Shown here: one piece after another, positions 60,483 to 64,000 of the stretch
Layout of the letters: each line of letters begins with the position of its first letter
Position numbering within the stretch: position 1 is the stretch's first letter
Assembly: GCA_964425755.1 (NCBI GenBank)
Contig: CAYRNY010000015.1
Span: forward strand, 62,001 to 126,000
Source: CAYRNY01 sp964425755
GTDB taxonomy: Bacteria > Chloroflexota > Anaerolineae > Aggregatilineales > Aggregatilineaceae
DNA: 64,000 nucleotides
Direction: 5' to 3'
Notes under the pieces: model-generated
The model's database searches: none
What the model was told of the DNA's origin: nothing
The model's input: the letters and a program-made list of their open reading frames with translations, nothing else
Program-made: the position numbers and the translations under genes

Positions 60483-60947
60483 TTACCTCACTGGCGGTAC
60501 TCTATCTTCCGTGATCGTATTGACGGTGATCAGCGTGCCGGCGTACTGCTTGTTCCCATACTGGAGCAGGGACAGGCCGCTGTCGCTGCCCCCGTCAAGC
60601 GTCAGTTCAAACGTGCGCCCGTCATCCAGGCGCACCAGCGGGTGCTTTGCCAGTTCGTCAGGGATGGCGGTCAAATACGGCTTGAGCGCCCGCTCCGCCT
60701 GGTACTCGTAGCCTTCTTCGACGGGCATGATGAATACCTTGATGCGCAGTTGGCGCGTGACGCGCAGATGCCCCGCCCCGCGCTCGCCGCGCTCGTACTC
60801 CGCCGGCCCGGGCGTCGTGACCGTGCACGGCAGCGTGCGCGACTGCAACGCGCGAGGGTGCTCATCCAGGTGCGTCAGGTCCCCCGGCACGTTGCCCAGG
60901 AGTGTGACAATCGCGGCGATCTGTTCATTGATCGTGATCAGGGCCAT
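60483..60947 (-). CDS. Tail terminator or minor tail protein (154 aa)
   Basis: The start is ATG 60947, sharing TAATG with the stop of the upstream gene; a longer frame from 60965 is rejected. The product has LRIKVFIMPVEEGYEYQAERALKPYLTAIPDELAKHP, resembling tail-completion proteins that cap the tube. Function comes mainly from position. Confidence 0.6.
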   Translation of the reverse strand: MALITINEQIAAIVTLLGNVPGDLTHLDEHPRALQSRTLPCTVTTPGPAEYERGERGAGHLRVTRQLRIKVFIMPVEEGYEYQAERALKPYLTAIPDELAKHPLVRLDDGRTFELTLDGGSDSGLSLLQYGNKQYAGTLITVNTITEDRVPPVR

Positions 60948-61828
60948 TAGAACCCCCAATCCCACCAGACATAGGCGCGCAGCGTGTCGCGGATATTGGA
61001 CGGCGCTTGATTGTTGATCATCTTTGAGCCGTCGCTTAGCACGAACACCTCATCGCCCTGCGTGGCCTTGTTGCGGTAGAGCCAGATCGCCAGTGACGCG
61101 ATGGCGCGCGCGACGTCATCCATCGGCGCGTAGGTGTAGATCGCCGCGCCGGTCTCGTGCGCGGTGGCCGTCGTGCCCAGTTGCCCGCGCCGCACCGTGA
61201 GTGTGTTTGTGCCCGCATCGACAGCGGTGAGAATCAGGTATTCGTCGTCGATACGCAGCACCTGCCCCACCTGGAAGCGCGTGTTAAACCGCGCGTCCTG
61301 GCCGCCGGCGTCGGTCACGGTAATCGCCGTCGCGGCAGCATCCACGCCGCCTGCGTCCTGCACCGTGTCGCCGCTGTCGACCCACGCCTGGTCGTAACTC
61401 TCGTGATAGCCCCAGATGCCGTCGATGGTGATCGCGTCTTCCCAGTCGTAGCCGTCGGAGGTCCAGATCAGGTTCGACGACGCCTTCAGCTTGATCTCGT
61501 GGCGCGGGTAGCGGTTGCGATCCCGTAGCAGGTACTGGTCATCCGTGATGACGCTGCCGTCACCGTTGGTGATGGTGATCGCGTCCAGCAGGTCCGCATT
61601 GAGCGTCAGCGTGCGCCCGTCGACCCAGTCGCCGCGGGCATCGAAGGTCTTGGTCTGCCGGTACGGCACGAACGACCGCCGGCAGAACTGGTGCGCCATC
61701 GCCGTCGCGTCGCCGATGAAACGCAGCAACAAGGTTTCGTCGTCCTGGTAACTCGCGCCGGGTTCGGCATTGAGCTGCTCGCGCACCGCGTCGAGCGTCA
61801 CCAAATACACACCACTGTGGATCGTCAC
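60947..61828 (-). CDS. Head-tail connector protein (gp6/adaptor-like)
   Basis: The 293-residue protein begins VTLDAVREQLNAEPGASYQDDETLLLRFIGDATAMAHQFCRRSF, a helical pattern typical of phage head-tail adaptors. A beta-rich insert follows, and the end is a short helix (VARAIASLAIWLYRNKA). It is larger than usual for the family (about 100-200 residues) because of the beta insert at about 155-235. It overlaps the upstream gene by 4 bp. Confidence 0.72.
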   Translation of the reverse strand: MTIHSGVYLVTLDAVREQLNAEPGASYQDDETLLLRFIGDATAMAHQFCRRSFVPYRQTKTFDARGDWVDGRTLTLNADLLDAITITNGDGSVITDDQYLLRDRNRYPRHEIKLKASSNLIWTSDGYDWEDAITIDGIWGYHESYDQAWVDSGDTVQDAGGVDAAATAITVTDAGGQDARFNTRFQVGQVLRIDDEYLILTAVDAGTNTLTVRRGQLGTTATAHETGAAIYTYAPMDDVARAIASLAIWLYRNKATQGDEVFVLSDGSKMINNQAPSNIRDTLRAYVWWDWGF

Positions 61829-62334
61829 CAGCCTAGCTCCTCAAACGCCTGGTCGAGCACCACCGGCAGCCCGGCTTCGATGCGGTCGTTCAGCTCGACG
61901 GAGATCACCTGCAGCGTGTCATTGGCATTCGGCCACCCCGTGATGCGGTGGAACCGCTGCTGTCGCCTGCCCGCCACGAAGTCAACGACCTCGTCATCGT
62001 GGTAGACCTCGATCGCCGTCAGGCCGTGCGTGTAGTCGCCGCGCACGTGCCAGCCCTGCACGTACTCATGTGTGCGCCGGTAGGGGATGCCGGCCCCAAA
62101 ACCATCCGTCACGAAGTACGCCCGTTGCTGTTTCTCAGACGTCCATTCGAGCGGGTAGTCCTCGGGATAGCTGCGCACCGGCGGTTCGCGACGCAGCGTC
62201 TGGTCGACGCGCTGGCTGACGAACGGGCGCAGCTCGCGCCTGGCATAGCGCTCGATGTGCTCCGGCACAATCTCGTGCACCTGCTGCAGCGTGTTGAGCC
62301 ACTCCGTATCCAGCGCCACCGATACCCGGTACAT
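61825..62334 (-). CDS. Head-tail joining or minor structural protein (169 aa)
   Basis: The protein has VPEHIERYARRELRPFVSQRVDQTLRREPPV and a C-terminal beta region. In siphovirus order a gp10-like joining protein often sits near the connector. It overlaps the connector gene by 4 bp. The family is not firmly recognised. Confidence 0.5.
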   Translation of the reverse strand: MYRVSVALDTEWLNTLQQVHEIVPEHIERYARRELRPFVSQRVDQTLRREPPVRSYPEDYPLEWTSEKQQRAYFVTDGFGAGIPYRRTHEYVQGWHVRGDYTHGLTAIEVYHDDEVVDFVAGRRQQRFHRITGWPNANDTLQVISVELNDRIEAGLPVVLDQAFEELGW

Positions 62335-62336
62335 GC

Positions 62337-62882
62337 TCAGTCCTCGCTCTCGCCGTAGACCGCCGCGAACAACGCGGCCTTGTCCATCCTGGAGCGCCCC
62401 GGGAGGTCCAGCTCCTGCGCGATCTCGCGCAGCTCCTCCAGCGTCACGTCGTCGATGGAACGCGGCGGCGCGTGGTCCGCTGCTCCCGTCTCAGGTGTAC
62501 CATTTGTTACACCTGCCGGCAGGTCGTCCTCGTCGCCCACCTGAGCTGTAACATTTGTTACACCTGCGGGAGTGTCTTCGTCGGGCCTGTCGTCTTGCAC
62601 CACCGGTTCAGGTGTCACAAATGTGACACCTGCCGGGGCGCCGAACGCCTCGACGTACCACGCCCGCGCCCGGTCGTGCACCTCGGTCCGCTCGCGATCC
62701 GTCACCTGCGCGAGCTCGCGCGTCGCGATGCGCACGTACAGCCCCGGCACGCCGTCCACCGGCTCCAGCCGCACATGCGTGACGGCGCGCCGGCGCGAAT
62801 ACGCCGAGACGTGGCTGTCGGCCAGCACCCGACCGTCCGCGCGCCTGACCACGTAGTAGCCCATGTTGTTGAACTGTGTCAT
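62337..62882 (-). CDS. Structural-region protein with three in-frame palindromes and a Rho-N/SAP-like end (181 aa)
   Basis: The N-terminal half (about 1-95) is a basic mixed domain (YYVVRRADGRVLADSHVSAYSRRRAV). The central linker (about 80-140) contains three palindrome-encoded peptides, AGVTFVTP, AGVTNVTA and AGVTNGTP, separated by acidic runs. The end (VTLEELREIAQELDLPGRSRMDKAALFAAV) is a Rho-N/SAP-type helical motif that often binds nucleic acid. Such ends occur in small phage head proteins. The linker seems to have grown by gaining palindromes. Confidence 0.6.
   Translation of the reverse strand: MTQFNNMGYYVVRRADGRVLADSHVSAYSRRRAVTHVRLEPVDGVPGLYVRIATRELAQVTDRERTEVHDRARAWYVEAFGAPAGVTFVTPEPVVQDDRPDEDTPAGVTNVTAQVGDEDDLPAGVTNGTPETGAADHAPPRSIDDVTLEELREIAQELDLPGRSRMDKAALFAAVYGESED
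62492..62515. repeat. Prophage palindrome copy 6 (in gene, one mismatch)
   Basis: Left arm CAGGTGTACCA, centre TT, right arm TGTTACACCTG. Read on the minus strand in frame as AGVTNGTP. Confidence 0.85.
62543..62566. repeat. Prophage palindrome copy 7 (in gene, two mismatches)
   Basis: Left arm GAGCTGTAACA, centre TT, right arm TGTTACACCTG. Read on the minus strand in frame as AGVTNVTA. Confidence 0.8.
62609..62632. repeat. Prophage palindrome copy 8 (in gene, perfect)
   Basis: The arms CAGGTGTCACA and TGTGACACCTG flank AA. On the minus strand the centre gives TTT, so it is read as AGVTFVTP. Confidence 0.85.
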
Positions 62883-62937
62883 CTATCACCTGTCCCTGGG
62901 GAGAACGCGTCGCGCGCTCTCCCCACCTATGTGTCGC

Positions 62938-63348
62938 TTACGCCTGCGGCACGACGTACAGGCACGAGATCGTCGCCGCGCCGTTCGCCGCGTCGCCGTT
63001 GCCGCCGGCGTACACGCCCTGGACCACCGTATCGGCGGCCAGCGCGCCCTCGTCGGCGCTCGGCTGCAGCGTCAAGCCCGCGCTGCTGGCGTCAAAGTCC
63101 GCCACGAAGCGGTCCGCCGTATCGCCGTCGCCCAGGTCGACCAGGTCCGTGCCTGTGTCATCGAACGCCGTCGTGACATTGATGACAAAGCCCAGGATGA
63201 TCGCCCCGGCAGGCAGCGTGAACAGCTCCCTGGCCGTCGTGTCGCTGTAGGCCAGCGTCGCGCACTGGGCGTAGGCGACGTGCTCGCCTTTTTCCACGCG
63301 CTCGCGCGCGCCCACAGCGACCGTGTTGGTCTTCGAAACTACGCTCAT
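62938..63348 (-). CDS. Hypothetical head-region structural protein (136 aa)
   Basis: The protein is beta-rich with many Thr, Asp and Ala (LFTLPAGAIILGFVINVTTAFDDTGTDLVDLG, AADTVVQGVYAGGNGDAANGA). This looks like a small decoration or fibre-like capsid protein. It lies between the capsid end and the joining genes. The function is inferred from place and composition. Confidence 0.55.
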   Translation of the reverse strand: MSVVSKTNTVAVGARERVEKGEHVAYAQCATLAYSDTTARELFTLPAGAIILGFVINVTTAFDDTGTDLVDLGDGDTADRFVADFDASSAGLTLQPSADEGALAADTVVQGVYAGGNGDAANGAATISCLYVVPQA

Positions 63349-63398
63349 CGTGTAAGCCTCCGCTTACTCAAGTGGACGTCAGTATCCGGGCGTCCGGT

Positions 63399-63821
63399 CT
63401 ACCACCCCGCCGAGTACTTCGGCAAGCCGATGACGTACACCCCGCACGTGAATTCCGGCGTCGCGCCGCCCAGCGTGAGCACAGCGCGGAGCTGCGCCTT
63501 CAACTGCTCGCGCTTCAGCGCCAGCGTCTGCGTCGACGCGGCGGCGTCGGTCACCTGCGCAAACGTCGCCGCCTCGCCCGTGGCCGGGTCGTACAGCGCG
63601 CCCGCCGGCACGTCATCCCACGCGTCGGTCGCATCCGCGCGGTGCTGGATGGTCAGCTCCAGCGTCGCGTCGGCGTCGTCGCCCGCCGTGCTGTCCAGCA
63701 GCACGACCAGGTTCTCGGCCAGGCCGGAGATGTCCAGCGCGTCACTCTCACTCGTCGCTTTCTGCAGAGCGACGGCGAACAGCGCCTCAACTCGGGCCAG
63801 TCCTGCAAGTTGGTCTCTCAT
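63399..63821 (-). CDS. Hypothetical head-region structural protein (140 aa)
   Basis: The 140-residue protein is acidic with a beta-rich middle (NLVVLLDSTAGDDADATLELTIQHRADATDAWDDV) and the end FTCGVYVIGLPKYSAGW. It resembles the next gene in composition and may be its relative or a capsid decoration protein. No family recognised. Confidence 0.55.
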   Translation of the reverse strand: MRDQLAGLARVEALFAVALQKATSESDALDISGLAENLVVLLDSTAGDDADATLELTIQHRADATDAWDDVPAGALYDPATGEAATFAQVTDAAASTQTLALKREQLKAQLRAVLTLGGATPEFTCGVYVIGLPKYSAGW

Positions 63822-63863
63822 TTCAAAGCCCTCCCAGGCTCACTTAACGTCTGCCAGTCGTCA

Positions 63864-63888
63864 GGCGGCCCGGCTCGCCCAGGCCGCC
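63864..63888 (-). terminator. Hairpin downstream of the capsid-like gene
   Basis: GGCGGCC (63864-63870) pairs with GGCCGCC (63882-63888). On the minus strand it follows the partial gene by about 27 bases, with no T-run. It could lower expression of later genes relative to the capsid. Confidence 0.35.
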
Positions 63889-63914
63889 ACGCTCGTCACT
63901 GCCGGTGTCCCGGC

Positions 63915-64000
63915 TTAGCCGCAGTTGCTGTGGATGTGGAACGCTTCGCTCCACATCACCGCCGTGTCGACGTACGCCACGCCCATGATGAACGTCGCGT
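63915..64000 (-). CDS. C-terminal end of a phage structural protein, possibly the major capsid protein
   Basis: A minus-strand frame enters from the right edge and ends at TAA (63917-63915). The visible end reads ATFIMGVAYVDTAVMWSEAF followed by HIHSNCG. Position before the head-joining genes suits the major capsid protein, but too little is visible to be sure. Confidence 0.45.
   Translation of the reverse strand, partial: ATFIMGVAYVDTAVMWSEAFHIHSNCG

Noticed and set aside
36512..62632. CRISPR array as an explanation for the repeats
   Set aside because: The copies are kilobases apart, most lie in genes, and there are no regular spacers or cas genes.

Overview
The window comes from a GC-rich bacterial chromosome that is most likely Chloroflexota (Anaerolineae-like). 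This is inferred from gene content and style: sugar-uptake ABC systems next to GH31 and GH3 glycosidases, Wzm/Wzt-type polysaccharide export, an ECF sigma/RskA pair and many unrecognised proteins. No rRNA or other taxonomic marker is present, so the assignment is tentative.

Chromosomal part (1 to about 30.8 kb). From 1 to 15 kb lies a carbohydrate-use region. It has the end of a GH31 glycosidase, an altronate-dehydratase-family enzyme, and a minus-strand set of LacI regulator, solute-binding protein, two permeases and a GH3 beta-glycosidase. The LacI gene carries a perfect 16-bp operator over its own predicted start of transcription. Inside this region are an ECF sigma factor with its anti-sigma factor, and an exported four-repeat protein ending in a c-type cytochrome. 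From 15.5 to 20.7 kb come a tRNA-Pro(CGG), a CDP-alcohol phosphatidyltransferase, lgt, an ABC exporter whose permease is fused to a SpoIIM-like domain, and a lone cyclic-nucleotide-binding protein. From 21.2 to 30.8 kb is a surface-polysaccharide locus: four GT2 glycosyltransferases, one CgeB-like glycosyltransferase, a sugar-nucleotide epimerase, a Wzm/Wzt pair and a methyltransferase.

Prophage part (about 30.8 kb to beyond the right edge, at least 33 kb). A large serine recombinase marks the left end. It is followed by small regulators (an excisionase-like HTH protein and an XRE repressor). A divergent control region then drives a plus-strand early block from 37.4 to 45.3 kb, which consists of a ParB-like protein and a run of small proteins of unknown function. 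From the right edge down to 45.4 kb, the minus strand carries a tightly overlapping late operon: capsid end, head-tail joining proteins, tail tube, two tail-assembly chaperones joined by a -1 slippery site, tape measure, distal tail, a large baseplate or tail protein, a tail fibre with a 1,167-bp tandem duplication, small membrane proteins, and a cell-wall-hydrolase candidate. The order fits a long-tailed, siphovirus-like phage.

The most unusual signal is a 24-bp palindrome (11-bp arms, 2-bp centre) scattered at eight places through the prophage and not seen in the chromosomal half. Three copies lie between genes. Five lie inside genes, always in the same reading phase, where they encode a G/S-V-T-(N/F)-(V/G)-T peptide. 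The two arms co-vary, which points to the palindrome itself being maintained. It could be the target of the ParB-like protein, or a tiny palindromic element that inserts in frame.
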